Of a stretch of DNA of 54,749 nucleotides, positions 23,221-32,660 are shown in pieces. Origin of the DNA: Microcystis aeruginosa Ma_MB_S_20031200_S102 (lineage in GTDB: Bacteria > Cyanobacteriota > Cyanobacteriia > Cyanobacteriales > Microcystaceae); the NCBI GenBank assembly GCA_007095845.1, contig SFBI01000046.1, positions 1 through 54,749 on the forward strand, written 5' to 3'. Below the pieces are notes generated by a model that saw only the letters and a program-made list of their open reading frames with translations, had not been told where the DNA came from and ran no database searches. Position numbers and translations under genes: made by a program. Position 1 is the first letter of the stretch, and the number at the start of each line of letters is the position of its first letter.

Positions 23221-24099
23221 TTAAATCCCGTCAAATTCCCCTAAAACTTTCACTTCTGGTTCTAACCAGAGGGACCAGCGATCGAACACTTGTTCCTGCA
23301 CATGACGAATTAAACGCAGAATATCCGAGGCTTTTGCTGAACCAATATTCAGGATAAAATTAGCGTGTAATTCTGATACTTGCGCCCCACCAATTTGATA
23401 ACCTTTTAATCCCATTTCCTCAATTAAAGCCCCGGCATATTGTGGTTTAGGATTGCGGAAAACACTACCACAACTAGGACGATCATAGGGTTGGGTACTT
23501 TTGCGATGGCGTAAATTATGGGTAGTAATTGCCATTATTTCCTCGCTATTATCGGTAGCTTCTAACTGAAATGTCGCTTCAATAACTAAACGTTGATCCC
23601 CTTGCAGAGAAGAACTGCGATAACTATAATTTAAATCTTCTTTGCTTAAAGTTTCTAACTGACCATCGGCATTTAATACCAGCGCCCGCACTAATCGATC
23701 CGCCACACAGGAGGTATGCGCCCCCGCATTCATCACCACAGCACCCCCCACCGTACCGGGGATACCCACTGCCCATTCTAAGCCTCTCCAGCCCCGTTTT
23801 GCCGCTCTCCAAGCTATTTTTGGCAGGGGTTCCCCCGCCGCTGCTGTAATCGTAGCAGTTTCGGCATCAAAACAACTCGATCGCAGATGGCGAGTATTGA
23901 GAACAAGTCCGGGTAAACCCCGATCGCTGATTAGTAAATTTGAACCAGCCCCCAAAACAGTTAAGGGCAACCCTTGCGATTGCCACCAAGCGAACACTTC
24001 TCTTAATTCCTCTAGATTAACTGGTTCGGCATACCATTGCGCTCTTCCCCCCACCCGGTAGGAAGTGAAATCAGCTAGAGAAACAGAGGATTTAATCAT
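23221..24099 (-). CDS. murB: UDP-N-acetylenolpyruvoylglucosamine reductase
   Basis: A 292-residue FAD enzyme that reduces UDP-GlcNAc-enolpyruvate to UDP-MurNAc in the cytoplasm, the second committed step of peptidoglycan synthesis. The FAD-binding core shows TVLGAGSNLLIS and GIPGTVGGAVVMNAGAH. The catalytic Ser is in PSCGSVFRNP, and a conserved Glu sits near the C-terminus (WLEPEV). Start ATG 24099. Upstream on the same strand, 415 bases away, lies murC, the next enzyme of the pathway. Confidence 0.95.
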   Translation of the reverse strand: MIKSSVSLADFTSYRVGGRAQWYAEPVNLEELREVFAWWQSQGLPLTVLGAGSNLLISDRGLPGLVLNTRHLRSSCFDAETATITAAAGEPLPKIAWRAAKRGWRGLEWAVGIPGTVGGAVVMNAGAHTSCVADRLVRALVLNADGQLETLSKEDLNYSYRSSSLQGDQRLVIEATFQLEATDNSEEIMAITTHNLRHRKSTQPYDRPSCGSVFRNPKPQYAGALIEEMGLKGYQIGGAQVSELHANFILNIGSAKASDILRLIRHVQEQVFDRWSLWLEPEVKVLGEFDGI

Positions 24100-24178
24100 A
24101 GGGTTTTAGGGGTTGGAAATTATAAATTATGAATTATGAATTATAACTTGGGGGTTGGGGAGATGGGGAGCAGAACGT

Positions 24179-24214
24179 AGGTTGGGTTGAAGCATGAAAC
24201 CCAACGATCATGTT
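24179..24214 (+). repeat. GTTGGGTT...AACCCAAC hairpin repeat
   Basis: GTTGGGTTGAAGCATGAAAC followed by CCAACG forms an 8-bp stem. A close copy of the GGGTTGAAGCATGAAACCCA core lies at 47589-47612. Short dispersed palindrome with no coding content. Confidence 0.65.
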
Positions 24215-24222
24215 ACTTATTT

Positions 24223-24436
24223 AGGGTCTGCTGAAAAAGTACGGGCGAAGCATTCGGATAGAAAATCTGCGGTTTCACCGATAGGTTATTGCCCGAATGC
24301 TTCGCCCCTACAGGACGCGGGCCGATGAAGACGCAAGGTTTTGAACGACGATTCTCTCAAAATCTTACACCTGTTTCGCAAGAAAAGCCACAAAACCCCT
24401 ACCTTGCCTACATTTCACATTTATTCAGCAAACCCT
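24223..24436 (+). mobile_element. miniature element, family C, copy 2
   Basis: A 214-bp element with ends AGGGTCTGCTGAA and TTCAGCAAACCCT, flanked by the 4-bp direct repeat ATTT (24219-24222, 24437-24440). Inside is a perfect 15-bp inverted repeat, GGGCGAAGCATTCGG (24243-24257) and CCGAATGCTTCGCCC (24293-24307). It fills most of the 415-base gap between murC and murB. Confidence 0.85.
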
Positions 24437-24472
24437 ATTTAATACTGCTCACTTAAAAACTCAAATCTGATA

Positions 24473-24512
24473 ACTGATAACTGATAACTGATAACTGATA
24501 ACTGATAACTGA
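24473..24512 (+). repeat. TAACTGA tandem heptamers
   Basis: Five to six copies of the 7-bp unit TAACTGA, the complement of the TTATCAG repeat seen at 11829 and 50240. They end three bases before the murC stop codon. Confidence 0.8.
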
Positions 24513-24514
24513 AT

Positions 24515-25942
24515 CTACACTCTAACCGCTAATTGTTCGCAGTAAAGAGAGAGCATTTCGGGGATAACTTGATTGAGATTGCCAGCGCCGAGGAACAGAG
24601 CTAAATCGCCGGGTTGGAGAATTTCTAACAGGAATTGACCTAAAGAACTCAATTCGGGGTGATAGTAGGCGTTTTTATGGTGTTTTCTCACTTGTTCAGC
24701 CACTTGCTGCCCAGTGACGTGATTGATATTCACTTCCCCGGCGCTATAAATATCCGTTAAGACTACCACATCGGCGGAACTGAAAGCGGAGCCAAATTCC
24801 TCTAAAAAGGTAGTGGTGCGACTGTAGCGATGGGGTTGGAAAATAGCGATCGAACGTTGGTACTGTTTGCCTTCTACCTTTAATTTTGCCGCCGCTAAAG
24901 TGGCCAACAATTCGCTAGGATGGTGGGCATAATCATCGATAAAAGTAATGCCGTTTGCTTCTCCCTTGTGTTCAAAACGGCGTTTTGCTCCAGCAAAAGT
25001 AGCGATCGCATCGGCAATAACAGCAAATTCTAAACCGAGATAACGTCCGATGGCAACCACTGCCAAAGCATTACTAATATTATGTTGCCCTGGGATTTTC
25101 ACTTCCATTTGTCCCAGATAACTGCCTTTTTCCCAGACGGAAGCTTTCATCATTCCCTGTTCATAGATAATCTCGCTGACGGTGTAATCGGCGCCCTTTT
25201 CGGGATCGAGACTATAACTAATTGTCGGACGGAAATGCTCGGCGATCGTGTCACAATCTAAACAAGCGACTAAAATCTGGCACTGCTCGGCAAATTCACG
25301 GAAAGTATCGATAACTTCGCTTAAATTCTGGTAATGATCGGGGTGATCTAGCTCAATATTAGTGATTATGCCGATTTTCGGGGCGTGCTTGGTTAGGGAA
25401 CCATCGGACTCATCGGCCTCTGCTACTAAAAAACGACCTTGACCAAGACGAGCGTTACCTTCCCAAGCGTCCACCTCACCACCAACAATGATCGTGGGGT
25501 CTAATCCCGCTTCTAACAAAACGTAACCGATTAAGCTGCTAGTGGTGGTTTTGCCGTGGGTTCCAGCAACGGCGATACTGTCGTAATCAGCGATTAAAGC
25601 CGCTAAAACGTCGCTACGGTGAAAAATTGGGTATCCTAAGTCTCTGGCCGCTCGATATTCCTTGTTATGGTCATTAATCGCCGTGGAGCAGATTACTTGC
25701 GGAACCGTTTGGCTACTGTTTTGAGGGCCAGGAGAATGAAATAAAGCTAAATTATTTGCCTCTTGACGGTGGAAAATCTGCGCTCCCGCTCCCTGTAGCC
25801 TTTGGGTGATATGAGTAGGACGTAAATCGGAGCCAGACACAGGTAAATTGCGCTTGGCTAAGATATAAGCGAGGGCTGACATCCCAATGCCGCCAATACC
25901 GATAAAATGGAAAGGTTGGCCGTTAAAATTAACTTTTTTCAC
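24515..25942 (-). CDS. murC: UDP-N-acetylmuramate--L-alanine ligase
   Basis: A 475-residue cytoplasmic Mur ligase that adds L-Ala to UDP-MurNAc using ATP. The Rossmann start is HFIGIGGIGMSALAY, the P-loop is AGTHGKTTTSSL (about 125), then EADESDGS, and the C-terminal domain has IFQPHRYSRT. Two GTG starts are in frame: 25951 directly abuts the Shine-Dalgarno-like GAGGA, while 25942 lies eight bases beyond GAGGAG, so I take 25942. It precedes murB on the same strand. Confidence 0.95.
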   Translation of the reverse strand: MKKVNFNGQPFHFIGIGGIGMSALAYILAKRNLPVSGSDLRPTHITQRLQGAGAQIFHRQEANNLALFHSPGPQNSSQTVPQVICSTAINDHNKEYRAARDLGYPIFHRSDVLAALIADYDSIAVAGTHGKTTTSSLIGYVLLEAGLDPTIIVGGEVDAWEGNARLGQGRFLVAEADESDGSLTKHAPKIGIITNIELDHPDHYQNLSEVIDTFREFAEQCQILVACLDCDTIAEHFRPTISYSLDPEKGADYTVSEIIYEQGMMKASVWEKGSYLGQMEVKIPGQHNISNALAVVAIGRYLGLEFAVIADAIATFAGAKRRFEHKGEANGITFIDDYAHHPSELLATLAAAKLKVEGKQYQRSIAIFQPHRYSRTTTFLEEFGSAFSSADVVVLTDIYSAGEVNINHVTGQQVAEQVRKHHKNAYYHPELSSLGQFLLEILQPGDLALFLGAGNLNQVIPEMLSLYCEQLAVRV

Positions 25943-26246
25943 TGTTTTCACTCCTCAAACCCACGATTATATAAGTTTTAAACTCGATCGGTAGTAAAGT
26001 CAACCTCATGATAGGGGCATTTGAGCAGAATTCCCAAATGTTGTCCAGTCACCTTGCAAAATCCTTGACGCAGAATTAAAAATTTTTCTCCCGTCTCGGA
26101 GTCTCCTGTCTCCTATCTCCCGACTCCTAAATGGTGATGTAATAAATTATTTTCGATCGGGATCGTAAAGTTCAACCTTTAAGGTATGATTGGGAACATT
26201 AATTATTTTTTTATGTATTGCACTAAAAGGTAGAGGGCAAGCAGCA

Positions 26247-27263
26247 GTGATTAGAGTAGCGATCAATGGTTTCGGACGGATTGGACGTAATTTCCTAAGA
26301 TGTTGGTTAGGACGGACTAATAGTGGCTTGGAGGTAGTGGGGATCAATGATACATCCGATCCCCGGAGTAACGCTCACCTGCTCAAGTATGATTCGATGT
26401 TAGGCAAACTGAACGCTAATATCGATGCCGATGATAATTCTTTAATTGTTAACGGTAAAACCATTAAATGTTATTCCGATCGCAATCCCCTCAATCTGCC
26501 CTGGGCAGAATGGGGTGTAGATTTAGTGATCGAAGCTACCGGTGTTTTCGTCGATGAAGAGGGCGCTTCTAAGCATATTGTCGCAGGAGCTAAAAAAGTC
26601 CTCATTACCGCACCGGGTAAAGGTTCGGGTGTAGGAACCTATGTGGTTGGTGTCAACGCTCACGAATACGAACATGATAAATACAATGTCATCAGTAATG
26701 CCAGTTGTACCACCAACTGTCTTGCTCCTGTCGTCAAAGTGATTCACGAAAACTTCGGCATCATCAAAGGGACAATGACCACCACCCACAGTTACACTGG
26801 TGATCAGCGGATTCTGGATGCTAGTCACCGAGATCTGCGTCGCGCTCGCGCGGCAGCCGTTAACATCGTTCCCACCTCCACCGGTGCCGCTAAAGCTGTA
26901 GCCTTAGTTATCCCCGACATGAAAGGAAAACTTAACGGTATCGCTCTGCGGGTACCCACTCCTAACGTTTCTGTGGTGGATTTAGTCGCGCAAGTGGAAA
27001 AAAGCACGATCGCGGAACAGGTAAACGAAGTCCTCAAAGAAGCTTCGGAAAATTCTTTGAAAGGAATTCTCGAATACAATGATTTACCCCTCGTTTCCTC
27101 TGATTATCGCGGTGTTGATGCCTCCTCGATCATTGATGCTAGTCTAACGATGGTGATGGGTGGCGATATGGTGAAAGTTATCGCTTGGTACGATAACGAA
27201 TGGGGTTACTCTCAACGTGTGGTTGATCTCGCTGAAGTCGTTGCCAGCAAGTGGAAAGGCTAA
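26247..27263 (+). CDS. gap2: glyceraldehyde-3-phosphate dehydrogenase, Gap2 (NAD(P), Calvin-cycle type)
   Basis: A 338-residue enzyme that reduces 1,3-bisphosphoglycerate in the Calvin cycle; Gap2 is the plastid-GapA-like form using NADPH or NADH. The NAD-binding start is [15 protein letters not shown], the catalytic Cys is in SNASCTTNC (about residue 155), and the conserved [11 protein letters not shown] is near the end. The start is GTG 26247, preceded by AGAGGG; an earlier TTG at 26190 would add 19 non-homologous residues. The 304-base upstream gap contains no gene, only CT-rich short repeats near 26100. Confidence 0.96.
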   Translation: MIRVAINGFGRIGRNFLRCWLGRTNSGLEVVGINDTSDPRSNAHLLKYDSMLGKLNANIDADDNSLIVNGKTIKCYSDRNPLNLPWAEWGVDLVIEATGVFVDEEGASKHIVAGAKKVLITAPGKGSGVGTYVVGVNAHEYEHDKYNVISNASCTTNCLAPVVKVIHENFGIIKGTMTTTHSYTGDQRILDASHRDLRRARAAAVNIVPTSTGAAKAVALVIPDMKGKLNGIALRVPTPNVSVVDLVAQVEKSTIAEQVNEVLKEASENSLKGILEYNDLPLVSSDYRGVDASSIIDASLTMVMGGDMVKVIAWYDNEWGYSQRVVDLAEVVASKWKG

Positions 27264-27366
27264 ATCAGTGATCAGTAAACAGTAATCAGTGAACAGTGGG
27301 CGTTAGTTAGGAGTCAGGAGTGGTTAGTGATAACTGACTAACTGATAACTGACTAACTGATCACTG
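27264..27366. repeat. ACTGATAACTGACTAACTGA-type simple repeats
   Basis: The space between gap2 and fetB is filled with variants of CAGTAATCAGTGAACAGT and CTGATAACTGACTAA. No terminator with a T-tail is evident after gap2. Confidence 0.6.
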
Positions 27367-28143
27367 TTAACTGAGCAGTGATAAATTCTCACTAAAAAAG
27401 CGCCGATAGATTCCCTCTGTCACCAATTGAGCGGTGATTAGGTTAGCTAGGGCAATCATAAACAGGATCAGTATCTGGTAGGAAGCGGCGTTTAAAGGTT
27501 CACTTCCTGCCAATACCTGTCCGGTGAACATTCCGGGTAAACTGACTAAACCCACCACCATCATCTGATTAAGGGTGGGGATTAAACTAGCTCGAATCGC
27601 TTCTTTTTGGTAAGATGCGATCGCCTGTTGAGGAGTTGCCCCCAAACAAAGATGGGTTTCGATTTCCAAACGGTGACTTTTAATGGCACTGCTTAATCTC
27701 TCTCCGGCTAAAGAGGCACTATTCATCGCTTGCCCTAACACCATCCCCGTCAAGGGAATTAAGTATTGGGGTGAGTACCATTGTTCTGGTTGAATAATTA
27801 AAGCGATCGCATAACCTAAAGTTAGACAGCTACTAATCAATAAAGAGCCAAAAACTAGGGGTAATAAGCCTTTATCTCGGCTATCAATGCGATTTTTAGC
27901 AACAATAGTCGCAATAGTCATCATTACTGCCAAGATACCCAGCACTGCTAGAGGATTATCCAGGGAAAAAATAACGGCGATAACGTAGCCTACCACTAAT
28001 AATTGCAGGATCGATCGACCGGTCGCCAATAATAATTGTCCCTCTAGGGCTAAATTTGACCAACGGGAGAGGACTAAACAAATACCCATCATCCCCAAAG
28101 CCCAACCCAAATCCACCAGATTGAGTTCTACTAATCCATCCAT
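27367..28143 (-). CDS. fetB: FetB/UPF0014-type ABC transporter permease
   Basis: A 258-residue membrane protein with about seven helices. The pattern TGRSILQLLVVGYV, PLTGMVLGQAMNSASL and LPGMFTGQVLAGS is characteristic of FetB (formerly YbbM), linked in E. coli to iron homeostasis and peroxide resistance together with the ATPase FetA. No FetA-like ATPase gene is adjacent. Start ATG 28143, convergent with gap2. Confidence 0.88.
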   Translation of the reverse strand: MDGLVELNLVDLGWALGMMGICLVLSRWSNLALEGQLLLATGRSILQLLVVGYVIAVIFSLDNPLAVLGILAVMMTIATIVAKNRIDSRDKGLLPLVFGSLLISSCLTLGYAIALIIQPEQWYSPQYLIPLTGMVLGQAMNSASLAGERLSSAIKSHRLEIETHLCLGATPQQAIASYQKEAIRASLIPTLNQMMVVGLVSLPGMFTGQVLAGSEPLNAASYQILILFMIALANLITAQLVTEGIYRRFFSENLSLLS

Positions 28144-28269
28144 AAAAATAAAAGAAACAAATTAAAAGGATACTTCATCTATAAATAGCAAGTTTATAAT
28201 TATTTTTGACTAATTATTCATTTTTTTCCCCAACAAATCCCGATTAGTCTCTAATTTGAGTGAAAGCGC

Positions 28270-29382
28270 GTGAGTAAAATTCCCCCCGTCGATTTATCCC
28301 GTCAATACCAAGTCATCAGCGAAGAAGCTAACCATGCCGTTTTAGAAATTCTCCGTTCTGGGCGCTATATTGGCGGTGAAGCTGTGAGCGAATTAGAACG
28401 ACAATTTGCCCTCTATCATGGTGTTAGCGATTGTGTTGCCTGTAATTCGGGAACCGATGCCCTTTATCTGGCACTGCGCGCCCTCGGTATTCAAGCGGGG
28501 GATGAAGTAATTACCTCCACTTTTTCGTTTATTGCCACCGCTGAAGCGATTAATTTAGTCGGGGCAGTGCCAGTTTTTGTCGATATCGATATTAATACTT
28601 TTAACCTCGATGTGGCACTGTTGGAAAAAGCGCTTACTCCCCAGACGAAAGCGATTATCCCAGTACACCTTTTTGGGCAATCTGTCAATATGTCTGAGGT
28701 AGTAAATTTCGCTCGTTCCCATAATTTATTTGTAATTGAGGATTGCGCTCAGGCAACGGGAGCAGAATGGCATGGGCAGAAAGTGGGGAGTATTGGCGAT
28801 ATTGGCTGTTTTAGCTTCTTTCCTACCAAAAATTTAGGCGGTTGTGGCGATGGTGGCGCAATTACCACCAATAACCCCGAGTTAGCGGCACAAATTCGCA
28901 TGGTTAAAGAACATGGGAGCAAGGTGCGTTATCTCCACGAAGTAATCGGGGTAAATAGCCGCTTAGATGCCATTCAAGCGGTTATTTTGCAAATTAAGCT
29001 AAAATATCTCGATTTTTGGAATAATCAACGGATTGAGATTGCCCAACGTTATCGAGAATTACTGCAACCTTTGCCTAATATCACTTTGCCTACCGCTTTA
29101 GCCGGAGGTAAGCACGTTTGGAATCAGTACACAATCCTAACGGAAAATCGTGACCAAATTCGGGCAGCTTTGCAGGAAAAAGATGTCCTATCCATGGTTT
29201 ATTATCCGATTCCCCTACATTTACAGCCTGTTTATCAGTATTTAGGCTATAAAAAAGGTGATTTACCTGTGGCTGAATTGGCCAGTGAAAAAGTGTTATC
29301 TTTACCTATGTTCCCCGATTTAAGCCGCGAGGAACAACAACAGGTAGCCTACGCGCTGAAAGATTGTTTGCATAGTTCCTGA
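28270..29382 (+). CDS. DegT/DnrJ/EryC1/StrS-family sugar aminotransferase
   Basis: A 370-residue PLP enzyme that usually aminates a nucleotide-linked keto sugar for polysaccharide, LPS or glycoside synthesis. The PLP Lys is K187 in FFPTKNLGGCGDGG. The conserved NSGTDALYLALRALG and IEDCAQATGAE are present. Start GTG 28270 with GAGTGAAAG upstream. No other sugar genes adjoin it, so the exact substrate cannot be stated. Confidence 0.92.
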   Translation: MSKIPPVDLSRQYQVISEEANHAVLEILRSGRYIGGEAVSELERQFALYHGVSDCVACNSGTDALYLALRALGIQAGDEVITSTFSFIATAEAINLVGAVPVFVDIDINTFNLDVALLEKALTPQTKAIIPVHLFGQSVNMSEVVNFARSHNLFVIEDCAQATGAEWHGQKVGSIGDIGCFSFFPTKNLGGCGDGGAITTNNPELAAQIRMVKEHGSKVRYLHEVIGVNSRLDAIQAVILQIKLKYLDFWNNQRIEIAQRYRELLQPLPNITLPTALAGGKHVWNQYTILTENRDQIRAALQEKDVLSMVYYPIPLHLQPVYQYLGYKKGDLPVAELASEKVLSLPMFPDLSREEQQQVAYALKDCLHSS

Positions 29383-29470
29383 GTTATCAGTGGGAATTAT
29401 GAATTATGGCTTATGGCTTATCTGAGTTCAGTATGCTAAAGATTGAATACAAATTTATCAAACAGTTTTA

Positions 29471-29561
29471 ATACTAAATCTGGTTATTAAAAACTGATTA
29501 TTTATTCCCCTTTGCCTTTTGCCTCTCCTCATAACTAGCCTGTACTCAACGGATTTAGTAT
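29471..29561 (-). mobile_element. miniature element, family A, copy 3
   Basis: A 91-bp copy, reverse-oriented relative to those at 5858 and 10577, with ends ATACTAAATC and GGATTTAGTAT. It occupies the middle of the 326-base gap 29383-29708 between the convergent aminotransferase and ABM-like genes. The rest of the gap shows nothing recognisable. Confidence 0.85.
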
Positions 29562-29708
29562 AACACAACCATTTTGACTCACCGTTCGCTCGTTTCTCGA
29601 ACTGAAAATTTGATAAATTGTCTGAAATCAGGACGAGTCTGACTAAACTGAGAGGGTACAAAAAGATGAATTGATTTTTTATCCCGTCTGTATAGATACT
29701 AAACTTTT

Positions 29709-30023
29709 CTAACAATTTTCTCGAAATTTTCTGACTTGAAATTCCTTGACTTTGATTAATTGATAATTATCTTTTCCCATAGCTAGGGAAAATTTGGTTT
29801 CGGTCTTGTCCAGCAAATTTTGGGGAACAGCTTTCCACTGTTCCTTCGTTTGCCAATGGGCAACGATAATTAATTCTTCTTCGATGGCGGGATTAATCCA
29901 AATTTCTTTACCTAAAAAACCTGGTTGTTTTGTTAAAAACTTTGTCCAAATTTCTTCATCTTTTTGGATAAATTTTTCCCGAGCTTCGGGTTTAACTTGA
30001 AATTCTAACCACTCAATGACCAT
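29709..30023 (-). CDS. ABM-like (dimeric alpha/beta barrel) small protein, TIGR03792 type
   Basis: A 104-residue protein beginning MVIEWLEFQVKPEARE, with IWTKFLTKQPGF and VAHWQTKEQWKAVP, the pattern of antibiotic-biosynthesis-monooxygenase-like ferredoxin folds. By memory it matches a cyanobacterial family (TIGR03792) of unknown function. Start ATG 30023, preceded by GGAGA. It follows the ParA gene by 12 bases and is likely in one transcript with it. Confidence 0.8.
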   Translation of the reverse strand: MVIEWLEFQVKPEAREKFIQKDEEIWTKFLTKQPGFLGKEIWINPAIEEELIIVAHWQTKEQWKAVPQNLLDKTETKFSLAMGKDNYQLIKVKEFQVRKFRENC

Positions 30024-30035
30024 AGTAATTATCTC

Positions 30036-30923
30036 CTATTTTTTGGATTTCATCAAGAATTCTTCCGTGAGTTTCATAAAAGCCTTGGAACCACTAGAAG
30101 AGGGCATGGCTGCTACCGCAGGCACGAACATATCCACAGCTTTAGCTACATTAACATCCATAGGAATCGCATTAGCAAAAATTTGATGGGGTTGAAAATC
30201 CTGTTGTACCCGGCGCATGACTTGATTATAGTAGCGACTAAGTAACCCACCACCAGAAAGAATAAAAACTATACCGAGTAAACTGGGGTTAATCGGTTCG
30301 TTTTCTTGATGACTAGCTTTCAGTTTAACTATTCTTCTTTCTAATAGCTGAATACCGACAATTGATAAAGGTTCGGGACGGGCAGGTAGTAAATAGAAAT
30401 GACTACTACATAGACCACTACGAGTCAAAAGATTATACCCCGGCGCACAATCCATGATAATATAATCATAACGGTCTTGAATGGGATCAATTATTTTTTG
30501 AATTAGGATTCTTTCTAGGTTATTCCAAGCATGATCAAAGCCCAAATCTTCCTGTAAAATTGCTTGGTGGTGCAAGGTTTCTGAGACGATATATTCATCA
30601 TACAGTTCGATGTCTCCCGGCAGTATATCTAAGCCTTGAATTTCACAGACTGAAGGAACAATAATATCATCAATAGTTAATTTATTGTAGGGATTGGGTT
30701 TGATAATTGCTTCTAATAAATAGCTTAAAGTACGTTTTTTACGACGCAGTTGAGCAAATTCGTGGGGAGACATCAAGCTCAGAGTCGCACTGATTTGAGC
30801 ATCTAAATCGAGGACAAGGACTCGTTTTTGCTGAAATTTAGCTAAACAGGTGGCAAGGTTGACGGTAAGGGTAGTTTTTCCTACTCCTCCTTTCATATTA
30901 ACGGTGCTGATGATAGTGGCCAT
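30036..30923 (-). CDS. ParA/MinD-family ATPase
   Basis: A 295-residue P-loop ATPase with the deviant Walker A KGGVGKTTLT (about 11-20) and the switch II region YDYIIMDCAPGYN. ParA proteins form dynamic ATP-dependent dimers on DNA or membranes to position plasmids, chromosomes or protein complexes. There is no ParB or parS-like partner next to it, so this is an orphan ParA, possibly used for cargo positioning. Start ATG 30923, preceded by AAGGA. The 15-base gap to the upstream phosphoesterase suggests an operon. Confidence 0.9.
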   Translation of the reverse strand: MATIISTVNMKGGVGKTTLTVNLATCLAKFQQKRVLVLDLDAQISATLSLMSPHEFAQLRRKKRTLSYLLEAIIKPNPYNKLTIDDIIVPSVCEIQGLDILPGDIELYDEYIVSETLHHQAILQEDLGFDHAWNNLERILIQKIIDPIQDRYDYIIMDCAPGYNLLTRSGLCSSHFYLLPARPEPLSIVGIQLLERRIVKLKASHQENEPINPSLLGIVFILSGGGLLSRYYNQVMRRVQQDFQPHQIFANAIPMDVNVAKAVDMFVPAVAAMPSSSGSKAFMKLTEEFLMKSKK

Positions 30924-30938
30924 GATGGGGATTCCTTT

Positions 30939-31994
30939 CTAGTTAACCGATGGAATATCTCGACGTAAAACTTGCCCGTTAGGAGCCATAATCAAAGGAG
31001 GTAAACTGGTAATATTGATCGCTTCTTGGGTTTTCATGTCGTAGGTGGTGTAAACTGTTTCCTGTTGATTGGGATTAATATCGACAATTGTTAGGGTTTT
31101 TCTGGGTGCTTGTTCACTGTTCAATAATCGTCGCGGTCCACTGCCTAAAGCTCCTGCGTGTAATAATTGTAACTGTCCCCGTTTACCCGGATAGTAAGCG
31201 TGAGCGTGGCCACTAATATAAGTATGCACCTGATGGCCCTCTAAAAACGCTCTTAATTTCTCAGCATCGGCTAAATAATCCCCTGGTCGATTTCTACCCA
31301 CAGCAATACCGTAGAGGGGCAAATGACCGATTACTAGCCGCATTCTAGCATTTTTAGCGTCGGAGCTACTCAAGTTTTTTGCTGCCCAATTTAGTTGTTC
31401 CCGAGAGATTAAATGAGTTGAGGCATCCCAAACTAGATAGAATATACCATTTTGAGTGAAAGTATAATAAAAAGGAAAACCGGTTTTATCGATAAAATTT
31501 AAACTTGTATTATGTTGGGGGTTTTGCCAATAATCTAGGGCTAATTTTCTCTCTTTAGCATAGATAAATTTTCCTGCGGATAAAGCTCCAGAAGCGTCAT
31601 GATTACCGATGGTAAAACCAAAAGGTATTTTAGCAGCTCGCAGGGGCGCAGCGATATGGCGATCAAAGGCTGACCACATGGCGTTAATTGCTGCCTCTGT
31701 CAAGCTGCTTTTTTGTCCTGCCACCATGTCGCCACCACAGAGGACTAGATCGGGTTTATTATTGATAATTAAGGGGATAGCTCGATCGATTTCGGGATCG
31801 TAAGTAGTGGAACCGTATTGACTATTAAGGTCACTAATCACGATTATTTTGACTTTTTTCGCCTTTTGTGCTTGTTTAACAGCAAACTCAGGGGGATTTT
31901 TAGAAGTAACAGGCTGTAAAATTTGATCAGCGCAAGCTGCCAAGCTAAAACCGCCTAAACTGCTACTAATAAGCAAAAATTTACGGCGTTGCAT
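30939..31994 (-). CDS. exported calcineurin-like metallophosphoesterase
   Basis: A 351-residue protein. The N-terminus MQRRKFLLISSSLGGFSLAAC has a twin-arginine start and a lipobox-like SLAAC, so it is probably a Tat-exported lipoprotein. Metallophosphoesterase motifs in order: VISDLNSQYG (first motif, with Asn where His is usual), GGDMV, GNHDAS, GHLPLYG and GHAHAYY. It should hydrolyse phosphomonoesters or diesters with two metal ions; substrate unknown. First gene of a likely operon with the ParA and ABM-like genes. Confidence 0.88.
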   Translation of the reverse strand: MQRRKFLLISSSLGGFSLAACADQILQPVTSKNPPEFAVKQAQKAKKVKIIVISDLNSQYGSTTYDPEIDRAIPLIINNKPDLVLCGGDMVAGQKSSLTEAAINAMWSAFDRHIAAPLRAAKIPFGFTIGNHDASGALSAGKFIYAKERKLALDYWQNPQHNTSLNFIDKTGFPFYYTFTQNGIFYLVWDASTHLISREQLNWAAKNLSSSDAKNARMRLVIGHLPLYGIAVGRNRPGDYLADAEKLRAFLEGHQVHTYISGHAHAYYPGKRGQLQLLHAGALGSGPRRLLNSEQAPRKTLTIVDINPNQQETVYTTYDMKTQEAINITSLPPLIMAPNGQVLRRDIPSVN

Positions 31995-32101
31995 AGGGTA
32001 TAAATCTCGTCTGTAATTGAGGTCACGTCAGTTAGTGTAGCAATTTTTGTCCCTTTGATCGCTTTTTTGTTGATTATCCCAATTAACCCTCAGGAGATAA
32101 C

Positions 32102-32578
32102 TTGAAAATTCTCTTAACTTCTTTTGCGCCTTGGTTATGCCATCACTGGAGTAATTCCTCCGATGATTTGTTAGTATCTATTCAGGATAATTATGCAAAA
32201 AAGCTTTTATTTTTGCGTCAACTTCCCGTTAATACCCATCGAGCTAGTGAACGAGTTATCAAAGCTATTCAAGACTCAAAAACCGATTTAGTTATTTGTT
32301 GTGGTATGGCGGAAAGTCGTTATCGTTTAAGTTTAGAATCTCAGGCTAGGAGTAGCACAAAAAAGTTATTAACACCAATTCCCTTGCTAGATTTAATTAA
32401 AAAGCTTAACTATAGTTATATCAGCGATAATGCTGGTCAGTTTGTCTGCGAAGAATTATATTTTCAAGTCTTAAAATATCATCCGAGGTCTTTATTCGTT
32501 CATGTCCCGCTTCTAACTGATAAAAATTTTACTATTATTCAAAGGGATTTTGAAACAATTATCACCCTTAGTCGTTAG
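32102..32578 (+). CDS. peptidase C15-like (pyroglutamyl peptidase family) protein
   Basis: A 158-residue protein, shorter than classical pyrrolidone-carboxylate peptidases (about 200-215). Counterparts of the catalytic triad are visible: Glu in CGMAESRYR, Cys in NAGQFVCEELY and His in FVHVPLL. It starts with TTG 32102, supported by AGGAG six bases upstream. In the family the enzyme removes N-terminal pyroglutamate; with the shortened length, substrate use may differ. Divergent from the phosphoesterase. Confidence 0.8.
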   Translation: MKILLTSFAPWLCHHWSNSSDDLLVSIQDNYAKKLLFLRQLPVNTHRASERVIKAIQDSKTDLVICCGMAESRYRLSLESQARSSTKKLLTPIPLLDLIKKLNYSYISDNAGQFVCEELYFQVLKYHPRSLFVHVPLLTDKNFTIIQRDFETIITLSR

Positions 32579-32660
32579 CTCATACAGTATGAGTCAGGAA
32601 TCAGTTTCAAGAGAAAAAGGAAAAAGAAGATATTGATATTTTGCCTAGCAACAAGCAAGG

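Noticed and set aside
26523-27079. Long minus-strand frames opposite gap2
   Set aside because: Mirror frames of a highly conserved gene; no homology-like motifs.
29458-29715. 85-codon minus-strand frame
   Set aside because: A third of it is translated from the family A miniature element; no start signal.
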